A stretch of DNA of 60,816 nucleotides from assembly GCA_947167455.1 (NCBI GenBank), contig CAMVIB010000016.1:1-60816 (forward strand), given 5' to 3'. A program made the position numbers and the translations under genes. Positions 33,946-42,076 of this stretch are shown piece by piece. This DNA comes from an uncultured Prevotellaceae bacterium (GTDB taxonomy: Bacteria; Bacteroidota; Bacteroidia; Bacteroidales; Bacteroidaceae). Under the pieces are notes generated by a model, which saw nothing but the letters and a program-made list of their open reading frames with translations, made no database searches and was not told where the DNA came from. How positions within the stretch are numbered: position 1 is the stretch's first letter; each line of letters starts with the position of its first letter.

Positions 33946-33953
33946 CAAAGGTA
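33946..33953 (-). promoter_or_regulatory. -7 box of the OMP gene
   Basis: Minus-strand TACCTTTG, about 65 bp before the start. No clear -33 element. Confidence 0.55.
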
Positions 33954-34074
33954 GCAAATTAGGCCGCGCGACGTGGCGCTTGTTAACACATTATAATGCT
34001 TATTAACGTTTGCTGCAATCTCTGAAGTCCAGTATGTGTTCAGATAGCCATGAAGCGCACAGGATGTCATGTGT

Positions 34075-35205
34075 TTAGCGACTGGAGTACATCTGCTCGT
34101 AGTAGCGCTGATAGTCGCCGGAGGTGACATTGTCGAGCCATGCCTGGTTGTCGAGATACCAGCGCACGGTCTTCTCGATGCCTTCCTCGAACTGAAGCAA
34201 CGGCTCCCATCCGAGTTCACGCTGCAGCTTACGGCTGTCGATGGCGTAGCGTAGGTCATGGCCGGCGCGGTCGGTGACGTATGTGATGAGATCCATGTCC
34301 TCACCCTCGCGACGGTCGAGCAGACGGTCGGTGGTCTTGATGAGCACACGAACGATGTCAATGTTCTTCCACTCGTTGAAGCCACCGATATTGTAGGTCT
34401 CGGCCACACGCCCCGCATGGAAGATGAGGTCGATGGCGCGTGCATGGTCCTCGACATAGAGCCAGTCGCGGACGTTCTCACCCTTGCCATATACAGGCAG
34501 TGGCTTGCGGTGGCGTATGTTATTGATGAAGAGTGGTATCAGTTTCTCGGGGAACTGATATGGGCCGTAGTTGTTGGAGCAGTTGGTTACGATGGTGGGG
34601 AGACCATAGGTGTCGTGGAAAGCCCGCACGAAGTGGTCGCTGCCGGCCTTCGAGGCGCTGTAGGGAGAGTGAGGCTGGTACTTCAGGTCCTCGGTGAAAA
34701 ACTTCTCTCCATAGGCGAGGTGTGTCACGGCCGATGATTTTGTGGAGAAAGGGGCAGGGATGCCTTCTGGGTGAGTCATCTCGAGTGCTCCATATACCTC
34801 GTCGGTGGAGATATGATAGAATCTTTTGCCCTCATAACGCTCGGGCAGACTTTCCCAGTAGAGCTTGGCAGCCTGAAGTAGTGAGAGCGTGCCCATGACA
34901 TTTGTCTGTGCAAAGGTGAACGGATCCTTGATGCTACGGTCAACATGACTCTCGGCAGCAAGATGAATGATGCCGTCAACGTGCTCCGTCTGCATGAGCT
35001 TTAACACGCCGTCGAAATCGCATATATCCATGCGTACGAACTTGTAGTTGGGACGATTCTCGATGTCGCTGAGGTTGGCCAAATTGCCGGCATAGGTTAG
35101 CTTGTCGAGATTGATGATTCGGTAGTCTGGATACTTGTTCACGAAGAGGCGCACAACATGGCTGCCAATGAATCCAGCCCCGCCAGTGATGATGATGCTA
35201 CGCAT
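34075..35205 (-). CDS. rfbB: dTDP-glucose 4,6-dehydratase
   Basis: Converts dTDP-glucose to dTDP-4-keto-6-deoxyglucose for dTDP-rhamnose or related sugars. 376 residues. The Rossmann motif GGAGFIGS is at 8-15, the active-site triad motif is ISTDEVYG, and YxxxK is within YSASKAGSDHFVRAF. TNCSNNYGPYQFPEKLIP and VRDWLYVEDHARAID are characteristic of RfbB/RmlB. It follows rfbC by 20 bp. The partner genes rfbA and rfbD are not in this window, so the pathway must be completed elsewhere. Confidence 0.95.
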   Translation of the reverse strand: MRSIIITGGAGFIGSHVVRLFVNKYPDYRIINLDKLTYAGNLANLSDIENRPNYKFVRMDICDFDGVLKLMQTEHVDGIIHLAAESHVDRSIKDPFTFAQTNVMGTLSLLQAAKLYWESLPERYEGKRFYHISTDEVYGALEMTHPEGIPAPFSTKSSAVTHLAYGEKFFTEDLKYQPHSPYSASKAGSDHFVRAFHDTYGLPTIVTNCSNNYGPYQFPEKLIPLFINNIRHRKPLPVYGKGENVRDWLYVEDHARAIDLIFHAGRVAETYNIGGFNEWKNIDIVRVLIKTTDRLLDRREGEDMDLITYVTDRAGHDLRYAIDSRKLQRELGWEPLLQFEEGIEKTVRWYLDNQAWLDNVTSGDYQRYYEQMYSSR

Positions 35206-35225
35206 GTCGAATAATAGATTACAGA

Positions 35226-35786
35226 TTAAGAAATATAGGTAAAAGGACTCTCGAAGTCACGAAGCAGTGGATGCAACCTGTCCTTGGGGCTAAGTATGGC
35301 CTCAGCCACAGGCACCTGCCAGTCGATGGCGAGGGCTGAATCACATAGCTGTAGGCCGCCTTCTGCTTCGGGGTGATAAAAATTGTCGCATTTATATTGG
35401 AATACAGCTGTCTCTGAGAGAACCGAGAAGCCGTGAGCAAAGCCATGGGGTATGAACAGTTGCCGACAATTGTCGTCACTGAGCTCCACGGCGACATGCT
35501 GTCCGAATGTCGGCGACCCAACCCGTATGTCAACAGCCACGTCGAGGACGCGGCCGTGGGTGCAACGTACAAGCTTGGCCTGTGTGAAAGGTGGGCGCTG
35601 AAAGTGCAGTCCACGAATGACACCATGTGTAGATTGGCTCTCATTGTCCTGCACGAAGCGGACGGGGCCTATGTGCTCGTCGAACTCACGCTGAGAGAAT
35701 GTCTCCATGAAATAGCCTCTCTCATCCCGGAAAAGGCGTGGTTCAAGTATGAAAATACCCTTAATGGGCGTTGTGAGGAAAGTCAT
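35226..35786 (-). CDS. rfbC: dTDP-4-dehydrorhamnose 3,5-epimerase
   Basis: Cupin-fold epimerase, 186 residues from ATG 35786 (MTFLTTPIKGIFILEP). Family motifs: FRDERGYFMETF, VQDNESQSTHGVIRGLHFQ with the catalytic histidine, KLVRCTHGRVLDVAVDIR, LFIPHGFAHGFSVLSE, and FQYKCDNFYHPEAEGG. It makes dTDP-4-keto-L-rhamnose from the RfbB product. First gene of the rfbC-rfbB pair. A hairpin separates it from the DUF4738 gene upstream. Confidence 0.94.
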   Translation of the reverse strand: MTFLTTPIKGIFILEPRLFRDERGYFMETFSQREFDEHIGPVRFVQDNESQSTHGVIRGLHFQRPPFTQAKLVRCTHGRVLDVAVDIRVGSPTFGQHVAVELSDDNCRQLFIPHGFAHGFSVLSETAVFQYKCDNFYHPEAEGGLQLCDSALAIDWQVPVAEAILSPKDRLHPLLRDFESPFTYIS

Positions 35787-35821
35787 TAACAACTAATAAT
35801 ATGATAAGACATTTTACACAC

Positions 35822-35872
35822 GGAGACACGATGGCACAGAGAAAAGGACTTACTCTGTGGCATCGTGTCTCC
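35822..35872. terminator. Hairpin between the DUF4738 gene and rfbC
   Basis: GGAGACACGATGGCACAGAG (35822-35841) pairs with 35853-35872, 12 + 7 bp with a single G-G mismatch. It is the probable terminator of the DUF4738 gene; the T run is weak. Confidence 0.55.
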
Positions 35873-35938
35873 ATGTACAAGGTAGGAACTGTGTGCTGGC
35901 GTCTGCATGTGAGGTGCTTTTGGACAAGAATGTGAGAG

Positions 35939-36493
35939 CTATTCTGCCGGCGTGTTGAGGTCCATCTCGTCACGCGTGTCGCGTGTGATTGCCGTAGAGG
36001 CATCTGGTGCGACAGTTATTATGAAAGGCTGATAGAGGTCAGATTGTGGCTGCGAGATACTGGCTGCGAAGCACAGTCCGTCGAGCGTCGTGTCGCAACG
36101 CATTCCATCGAGAACACCATGTTTCTTCATCTCTGCCGTGAGCATATTTACAAATGCAGCCTTGGTGAATGAATGGCTGTAGAACTGCCCGCCATCTCTG
36201 CGAATATTGATGTGGTAGATATTGTCGGCGAAGGAAGTCCCGAAATCATCGGAGACCGTTGGCAGGCTGTCAGAAGCCTCGCGATGTATATTATAAATAT
36301 AGGTGTGTCCGCTGATGACGACGGTGTCGGTGAAGTCGTAAGTATTCATGCGCTGAATGCCTGTAGGCTGGTCGTCAGGAGTCTCGTACTCGTTCTGATG
36401 GCTTTCCTCTACCGGGGCATTTGATGTGTTCCGACATGCCGTCAGGATGGTGAGTGCAGCGGCTGTCAGCAGTGTGAAATGGGCTTTTTTCAT
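35939..36493 (-). CDS. DUF4738-type lipoprotein
   Basis: 184 residues from ATG 36493. The lipobox LTAC puts the lipid cysteine near residue 20. After a polar linker the compact domain (YDFTDTVVISGHTYIYNIHR ... DNIYHINIRRDGGQFYSHSFTKAAFVNML ... LDGLCFAASISQPQSD) matches the DUF4738 family of Bacteroidales as I recall it. Role unknown. The start was moved 189 bp downstream of the longest frame because only then is there a signal and a promoter in place. Divergent from the DUF4230 gene, with both promoters in the 70-bp gap. Confidence 0.75.
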   Translation of the reverse strand: MKKAHFTLLTAAALTILTACRNTSNAPVEESHQNEYETPDDQPTGIQRMNTYDFTDTVVISGHTYIYNIHREASDSLPTVSDDFGTSFADNIYHINIRRDGGQFYSHSFTKAAFVNMLTAEMKKHGVLDGMRCDTTLDGLCFAASISQPQSDLYQPFIITVAPDASTAITRDTRDEMDLNTPAE

Positions 36494-36515
36494 GTTTTTG
36501 AAAACTTTTTCGCCG

Positions 36516-36553
36516 CAAATGTAAGCATTAATTGTGAAATAAACGTATCTTTG
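36516..36553. promoter_or_regulatory. Divergent promoter pair
   Basis: TACATTTG on the minus strand (36516-36523), for the DUF4738 gene, and TATCTTTG on the plus strand (36546-36553), for the DUF4230 gene, lie 22 bp apart, so the two promoters must interfere with each other or share control. Confidence 0.6.
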
Positions 36554-36563
36554 TGGCAAAAAT

Positions 36564-37265
36564 ATGAACAGAACATCACTTCTTTGGCTATCCATGACCA
36601 TTTTGGCCGCCATGCCCACGGCCTGTACCATGCATGACGATGCCGAAACGCCGTCCTCCATGCTCGCTGAGACACCCATCATTCCCGACTCGGCAGCGTT
36701 GGTGATGCGTGTCCGCGAGACATCGCGGCTCTACACTGCCGAGTATCACGTTCACAAAATAGTAACACATCGCGATGTGCGCCGTCTGCGTGGCTCCCTG
36801 TTGGGACATCAGTTCGAGGCACCGCTGACGCTTGGCGACCGCAAGATTGCCATCCCCATTGATGTTACCCTGCGTGCATACGTTGACTTCTCCACATTTT
36901 CGGAGGCCAACATCGAACGCTCGGCCGACGGTCAGACACTCCACATCATACTGCCCGACCCTAAAGTCGTCGTCACCGGCTCGCGCGTTGACCATGCCCG
37001 GACGCGGCAATATGCCGACTTCCTGCGCTCGTCATATAGCGATGAAGAGATAGCCTCATTCACTCAACAAGGTGTGAAGTCCGTGTTGAGGACAATCCCG
37101 GAAATAGGAATCATTGAGACGGCCCGTCAGAACGCCGCCGCGACTCTGATTCCCATGGCAGCATCGTTAGGCTACGACGAGAGCCAGATTGTGGTGACAT
37201 TCCGTAAGGCCAACTACTCCCGCCGCGACTTAGGCACTATCCTCGAACGCCGCAGCAGAGACTGA
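36564..37265 (+). CDS. DUF4230 protein, first of two
   Basis: 233 residues. An N-terminal hydrophobic stretch ending in a possible lipobox (AAMPTACTM) suggests export or membrane anchoring. The remainder has the DUF4230 layout: an early strand ETSRLYTAEYHVHKIV, IDVTLRAYVDFSTFSEANI, LHIILPDPKVVVTGSRVDH, then helices with GVKSVLRTIPE and ARQNAAATLIPMAASLGYDE, and a last strand IVVTFRK. Function unknown. It is followed after 35 bp by a second, diverged member, which suggests a heteromeric pair. Confidence 0.75.
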   Translation: MNRTSLLWLSMTILAAMPTACTMHDDAETPSSMLAETPIIPDSAALVMRVRETSRLYTAEYHVHKIVTHRDVRRLRGSLLGHQFEAPLTLGDRKIAIPIDVTLRAYVDFSTFSEANIERSADGQTLHIILPDPKVVVTGSRVDHARTRQYADFLRSSYSDEEIASFTQQGVKSVLRTIPEIGIIETARQNAAATLIPMAASLGYDESQIVVTFRKANYSRRDLGTILERRSRD

Positions 37266-37300
37266 CAAGAACACACTTAGCTCCATTTGCAACACAAGAT

Positions 37301-37933
37301 ATGGCAAACGAACAAAAAGACTCATGGCTCACACGGCAACTGTTACGCCCACTCTGGCTCATTGCCTTCATAGCAGCCTGTGTGGTTGTTGCAGCATTGT
37401 GCGCCCGCGATTGCGTCAACTCCGGCGAAAAGTTTGTCGAGCTCACCATAGACGAGAACAAGTCAATAGACATCACTCCCCAACAGATACGCAGCATCGA
37501 GCGCATTGGGCAGTGGGAGTTCCTCAGCATTGCCGACGAGGAACTCGTTGACACCACACGCCGGCGCCTGTTGGGCAGCGACGACCAGTTGGCACGCATC
37601 TACCGTGGCACACTACGCCTTGGTATCGACCTATCAAAGTGTAGCGAAGGCTGGCTGGTGGCGAGCGGTGACAGCGTAAGCCTCACCGTGCCAGGAGTGC
37701 AGCTGTTGTCGGAACATTTCATCGACGAGGCTCGCGTCGTGGCATTCTATGAGAGTGGGTCATGGTCGGCTCGCGACAAGGATGCCCTCTACCACCGTGC
37801 TGCACGCATCATGAAGGCACGTTCGCTGACATCCGAGAATTATGCTCGTGCCGAGGCCAATGCCACCGAACAACTCACCGCCCTGATGCGCTCATTTGGC
37901 TTCAGGACGGTGGTGGTGAAGTTCGGAGAGTGA
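37301..37933 (+). CDS. DUF4230 protein, second of two
   Basis: 210 residues with one N-terminal membrane helix (WLIAFIAACVVVAALCA, about 19-35). It shares the DUF4230 order with its neighbour (FLSIADEELVDTTRRRLLG, GTLRLGIDLSKCSEGWL, DSVSLTVPGVQLLSEHFID) and the ending ATEQLTALMRSFGFRTVVVKF. It probably faces the periplasm. Cotranscribed with the gene upstream; converges on the HAD gene, 34 bp away. Confidence 0.75.
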   Translation: MANEQKDSWLTRQLLRPLWLIAFIAACVVVAALCARDCVNSGEKFVELTIDENKSIDITPQQIRSIERIGQWEFLSIADEELVDTTRRRLLGSDDQLARIYRGTLRLGIDLSKCSEGWLVASGDSVSLTVPGVQLLSEHFIDEARVVAFYESGSWSARDKDALYHRAARIMKARSLTSENYARAEANATEQLTALMRSFGFRTVVVKFGE

Positions 37934-37967
37934 CACCTATTTATCTGTGTGTCAGGAACGTATTAGG

Positions 37968-38660
37968 CTAGGCTGTATTCCTTTTTTTCAGAGAATTGTC
38001 CAACGCCTTTGCCAGGGCGTGCATGTCGGCATAGACGCGGTCGGCACCGGCCGCCCACAACGTGGCGTCGGGCAGAGGGCCGGTGTTCACCGCTATGGTG
38101 AAGATGCCGGCCGCATGGGCCGCCTCCACGCCAAGGGGCGCGTTCTCCACCACCACGGCCTCGTCGGCACTGATGCCGGCCTTCTGCAGGCCGATGAGAT
38201 AGGGTTCGGGGTCGGGTTTGCCGCGCTTGACGTCGAAGGCCGTCACCATCAGCTCGCGCCTGAACATGCCGGGGAAGTGGCGGTTGAGGTTGTCGAGCAG
38301 CGAGTGCTGGCCCGAACCCGTCACGATGACGCGCTGCAGGCCACGGGCGCGCACACGCTCCAGCACGTCGCACACGCCGGGCATGACGGGCGCCTCGCCA
38401 CGAGCCAGGAAATACTCGTTGAAGATGGCGCTCTTGGCAGCGTAGATGGAACGAATCTCCTCCTCAGTGGCATTGCGGCCCCATGTGCGTTGAGCCAGCG
38501 CATTGATGGTGCCGGCGCCGGTGCGGCCCTCGTTCATATACACCTCCTCTGCCGTCATGCTAAGGCCGAAGCGTCCGACGGCCTTAACCCAGGCAAAGGC
38601 ATGGCCCGGCATGCTGTCGAACAGCACGCCGTCCATGTCGAATAAGAAAGCCTTCGTCAT
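37968..38660 (-). CDS. HAD-family sugar phosphatase / beta-phosphoglucomutase-like
   Basis: 230 residues from ATG 38660. HAD motif I is FDMDGVLFDS (nucleophile D8, acid D10), motif II VTGSGQHS, motif III KRGKPDPEPYL and motif IV VVENAPLGVEAAHAAG. The helical cap lies between motifs I and II, as in subfamily IA. The substrate cannot be told between a mutase such as beta-phosphoglucomutase and a phosphatase. Its start overlaps the last base of the pgi stop, so it is translationally coupled to pgi. Confidence 0.85.
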   Translation of the reverse strand: MTKAFLFDMDGVLFDSMPGHAFAWVKAVGRFGLSMTAEEVYMNEGRTGAGTINALAQRTWGRNATEEEIRSIYAAKSAIFNEYFLARGEAPVMPGVCDVLERVRARGLQRVIVTGSGQHSLLDNLNRHFPGMFRRELMVTAFDVKRGKPDPEPYLIGLQKAGISADEAVVVENAPLGVEAAHAAGIFTIAVNTGPLPDATLWAAGADRVYADMHALAKALDNSLKKRNTA

Positions 38661-39991
38661 TAGCCGAGACGCTGCTTGATGGCTGCCGTTTCGGCCTCGT
38701 AGCCTGGCTTGCCCAGCAGGGCGAACATGTTCTTCTTGTATGCCTCCACGCCAGGCTGGTTGAAGGCGTTGACGCCGAGCAGCTGGCAGTGGATGCCGCA
38801 TGCGCGCTCGAAGAAGTAGATGAGCTGTCCCAGGTGGTAGGCATCGAGGCGGTCTATGGCGATGCGTATGTTGGGCACGCCGCCATCCACGTGGGCCAGC
38901 TGTGTGCCCAGCTCGGCCATCTTGTTCACCTCGTCCACGCGCTTGCCGGCCAGGAAGTTGAGGCCGTCGAGGTTCTCGTCGTCGCTGGGGAAGAGCAGCG
39001 TGTGCTCGGGCGTCTGCACGCTGACGACGGTCTCGAAGATGGTGCGCTCGCCGTCCTGGATCCACTGGCCCATGGAGTGGAGGTCGGTGGTGAGATCCAC
39101 GCTGGCGGGGTAGATGCCCTTCTTGTCCTTGCCCTCGCTCTCGCCGAAGAGCTGCTTCCACCACTCGGACATGAAGTGGAGCTTGGGCTGGTAGTTGGCC
39201 AGGATCTCTATCTTCTTGCCGGCCTCATAGAGGGCATAGCGCGTGGCGGCGTAGCAGGCGGCGGGGTTCTCGGCAAAGGGCGCTGAGGCCGTCTGTTCCA
39301 TGTCCTGTGCGCCCTTGACGAGCTGGTCTATGTCCATGCCTGCCACGGCGATGGGCAGCAAACCCACGGGTGTGAGCACCGAGAAGCGGCCGCCAACGTT
39401 GTCGGGGATTATGTAGCTCTTGTAGCCCTCCTTGTCGGCACAGGTGCGGGCAGCGCCGCGCTTGGCGTCGGTGATGGCCACGATGACCTTGCGGGCCACG
39501 TCCTTGCCCATCTGCTCCTCGCACTGCTTCTTGAGCAGACGGAAGGCGAGGGCCGTCTCCGTCGTGGTGCCGCTCTTGCTGATGTTGATGACGCCGAACT
39601 TCTTGCCCTTGAGGTAGGTGGTTAGCTCGCTGAGGTAGTCCTCGCCGATGTTGTTGCCGGCAAAGAGGATGACGGGGCCATTGCCCCCCACGAGCCACTG
39701 GAAGCTGTTCGACAGGGCCTCGATGACGGCCTTGGCACCAAGGTAGCTGCCGCCGATGCCAGCCACCACAACGGCCTCACACTCCGAGCGCAGCACCTGG
39801 GCCGTGGCCTTGATGTCGGCCAGGAACTCAGGGGTGATGCTGCTAGGCAGGTGCAACCACCCCAGGAAATCGTTGCCGGGGCAGGTGCCGTCCTCGAGTG
39901 TCTTCTGTGCCTCTGCCACGCGGGTGGCGAGGCCGTTGATGGTCTCTGTGCTCACGAAGGGAGCCACTTTGCTGATGTCTAATTTAAGCAT
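38660..39991 (-). CDS. pgi: Glucose-6-phosphate isomerase
   Basis: Interconverts glucose 6-phosphate and fructose 6-phosphate. 443 residues, the shorter type found in Firmicutes and Bacteroidota. Motifs: [39 protein letters not shown] (phosphate site), [22 protein letters not shown] (signature), [15 protein letters not shown] with the catalytic glutamate, and a late lysine in [14 protein letters not shown]. Follows GH20 by 39 bp and is coupled to the HAD gene. Confidence 0.96.
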   Translation of the reverse strand: MLKLDISKVAPFVSTETINGLATRVAEAQKTLEDGTCPGNDFLGWLHLPSSITPEFLADIKATAQVLRSECEAVVVAGIGGSYLGAKAVIEALSNSFQWLVGGNGPVILFAGNNIGEDYLSELTTYLKGKKFGVINISKSGTTTETALAFRLLKKQCEEQMGKDVARKVIVAITDAKRGAARTCADKEGYKSYIIPDNVGGRFSVLTPVGLLPIAVAGMDIDQLVKGAQDMEQTASAPFAENPAACYAATRYALYEAGKKIEILANYQPKLHFMSEWWKQLFGESEGKDKKGIYPASVDLTTDLHSMGQWIQDGERTIFETVVSVQTPEHTLLFPSDDENLDGLNFLAGKRVDEVNKMAELGTQLAHVDGGVPNIRIAIDRLDAYHLGQLIYFFERACGIHCQLLGVNAFNQPGVEAYKKNMFALLGKPGYEAETAAIKQRLG

Positions 39992-40030
39992 AATTGTGAT
40001 TGTGTGTGATAAAAGATATATAAAAGTGGG

Positions 40031-41992
40031 TTATAGGCTTTCGACCTTGAGGGCTGTGACGCGGCTGCGCAGGGCGGCGTCGGTGCTCTGGAGCGGGAAG
40101 CGCAGCGTGCGAATCATCCTGAAGGGTTTGTTCTTGGGGAAGAGGCGCACGTCGGGGGCCAGCGTCTCGGTGAGACGGCCGTTGACGTAGAGACGCGTCT
40201 CGCGGTTGTCGCCCTCGATGGCTATGTGCTCCGTGGCCCCGGGGCGTATGGCGTGGCGGAAGCTGAAGAGGTAGCCGTCGCGGCAGAAGCCCAGGCGGCC
40301 GGTGACGGGGTCGGAGATGTAGAACTCGGCGTCGCCGTTGCGGAAGAGGGCCGTGCCGCGCGCCTCGGCTTTGCCCTCGACGGTGAAGCTCACGCGGTAG
40401 GGCCAGCCGATGTGGGGTATGTCGCGGTGCGACGCCGGTGCAACGGTCTGCTCCTGCAGCACGGTGCCGGCGGGGTGGCGCCCGAGGTCGTCGATGCCGG
40501 GTGCCTCGCCGACGGCGGCCGCGAGGCGCTGCCACTCGTCGCACGAGCGCAGCGTGTCGGCCCTCCATGTCTTCTCGGCCACCACCTGCATGGCGGGGAA
40601 GAGACGGTGGTGAATGTCGGCCACGGCTATGCCGTTGCCCACGATGTCGTTCCACACGGCAAACATGCCGCCCTCCAGCTGCGGGTCGCGCTCGGCAAGG
40701 CGCTTGTTGCCAATCTGTGCCGGCGTCCACGACGAGTACAGCCGCTTGATGTTGAGATAGTCGCTGTAGTAGCCGGCGGCAGGCACGATGTAGGTCATGC
40801 CGTCGGGGATGGACAGCAGACGGTAGCCCAGCGAGTGCATGGAGTCGGGCTCGGCATAGCCGTTGCTCCAGCAGAACATCAGCACGTTGTCAACCTTCAC
40901 GGGGGTAGTGCCGCGGGCATGTGTCAGCGAACCCCACAACGCGGCCTGCTTGCCGTGGGCCTCCACGGTGTGGATGAGGTGGTCGGTCAGCGCGCGGAAC
41001 TGTTCCACGGTCTCGCTGCGGCGGTTGCTGTATTCGTCGGTGCCGATGTGTACGCGCGGCCCGGCAAAGGTGGGTGACGGTCCCTCCATGTATTCGGCAA
41101 AGAGGCTGTCAACGAACGGGATGACATCGGGGTTGCTCAGGTCGAGGTGGTCCATGCCAAACTCCTTGCTGCCGAGCGAGGGACGGTAATGAGTGAAGGC
41201 GAGGCTGTGGGCCGGCACGTCGATCTCGGGGATTATCTCCACGCCCATGGCGGCAGCGTCAAGAACGAACTGCCGGAACTCGGCCTTGGTGTAGCTGCCG
41301 TCCTCGGCGGTGAGGCCGGGGAAGCGCTCGCTCTCGAGGCGGAAGGCGGCGTATGTCTCCGCCCAGTCGTCGTGGAAGTAGGCCGGGAAACCGTTGTCGT
41401 TGAGATGCACGCTGAGGGTGTTCATCTTGTAGTAGGCCATGGTGCGCACCAGCCGCCGCAGGTATGTCAGGGGGATGTACTTGCGGCCGCAGTCGAGCAT
41501 GATGCCACGCATGGGATAGTCGGGCCGGTCGGCGATGTGGCCGCACGGGAGGGTGAGGAGCGACGAGGCCGACAGCGGCGCACGGGCATCGCGGCGCGCC
41601 ATCTGCAGGAGCGTCTGCACGGCGTGCATGGCTCCGCGCTCAGTGGCCTGGATGCGTGTGTGGCGGCCTATGTCGATGGTGTAGCCCTCGTCGCCGAGGC
41701 GGCGCTGCGGCTTGTAGGCTAGGAGGATGTCGCCGGCAGCGGCCTTGCCGGAGGTCACCACGGGCAACGTGTGAGATGTCAGCGTGCGCAGGTCGGCGAC
41801 CAGCGATGTGGCAGCGGCCGCCAGCCGCGCGTCGGCACACACGATGCGCGAGTGCGCACCGATGGACATTGTGCCTGTGGCGCCGCGCCACTCGCGTATG
41901 GAAGGGATGGTGAATGGCCGGGGATTCACCTCGGCGCGGGCCGCGAGAGTCGTGCCCAGCAACAGTGCTGCGGTGAGGATTTTCTTTATCAT
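40031..41992 (-). CDS. Beta-N-acetylhexosaminidase, GH20
   Basis: Secreted exo-glycosidase removing terminal beta-GlcNAc or GalNAc, 653 residues. Signal peptide at 1-20 (LLLGTTLAARA-E). An N-terminal GH20b domain comes first (about 25-145). The TIM barrel begins DYPMRGIMLDCGRKYIPL and carries SVHLNDNGFPAYF, IPEIDVPAHSLAF and the catalytic Asp-Glu pair in HIGTDEYSNRR (about 318-319). The last 130 residues look like a LamG-type beta-sandwich (FTVEGKAEARGTALFRNG, LYVNGRLTE). It sits directly behind the GH89 gene, so the two probably act in turn on the same GlcNAc-containing glycans. Confidence 0.92.
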   Translation of the reverse strand: MIKKILTAALLLGTTLAARAEVNPRPFTIPSIREWRGATGTMSIGAHSRIVCADARLAAAATSLVADLRTLTSHTLPVVTSGKAAAGDILLAYKPQRRLGDEGYTIDIGRHTRIQATERGAMHAVQTLLQMARRDARAPLSASSLLTLPCGHIADRPDYPMRGIMLDCGRKYIPLTYLRRLVRTMAYYKMNTLSVHLNDNGFPAYFHDDWAETYAAFRLESERFPGLTAEDGSYTKAEFRQFVLDAAAMGVEIIPEIDVPAHSLAFTHYRPSLGSKEFGMDHLDLSNPDVIPFVDSLFAEYMEGPSPTFAGPRVHIGTDEYSNRRSETVEQFRALTDHLIHTVEAHGKQAALWGSLTHARGTTPVKVDNVLMFCWSNGYAEPDSMHSLGYRLLSIPDGMTYIVPAAGYYSDYLNIKRLYSSWTPAQIGNKRLAERDPQLEGGMFAVWNDIVGNGIAVADIHHRLFPAMQVVAEKTWRADTLRSCDEWQRLAAAVGEAPGIDDLGRHPAGTVLQEQTVAPASHRDIPHIGWPYRVSFTVEGKAEARGTALFRNGDAEFYISDPVTGRLGFCRDGYLFSFRHAIRPGATEHIAIEGDNRETRLYVNGRLTETLAPDVRLFPKNKPFRMIRTLRFPLQSTDAALRSRVTALKVESL

Positions 41993-42076
41993 GATGCGCT
42001 GTGTGGTGTGAATTGGTGATACTATGGCTGGCTCCTGTCATCGTCCCAGACATCGAACGTCTTGGGCGTCCATGGC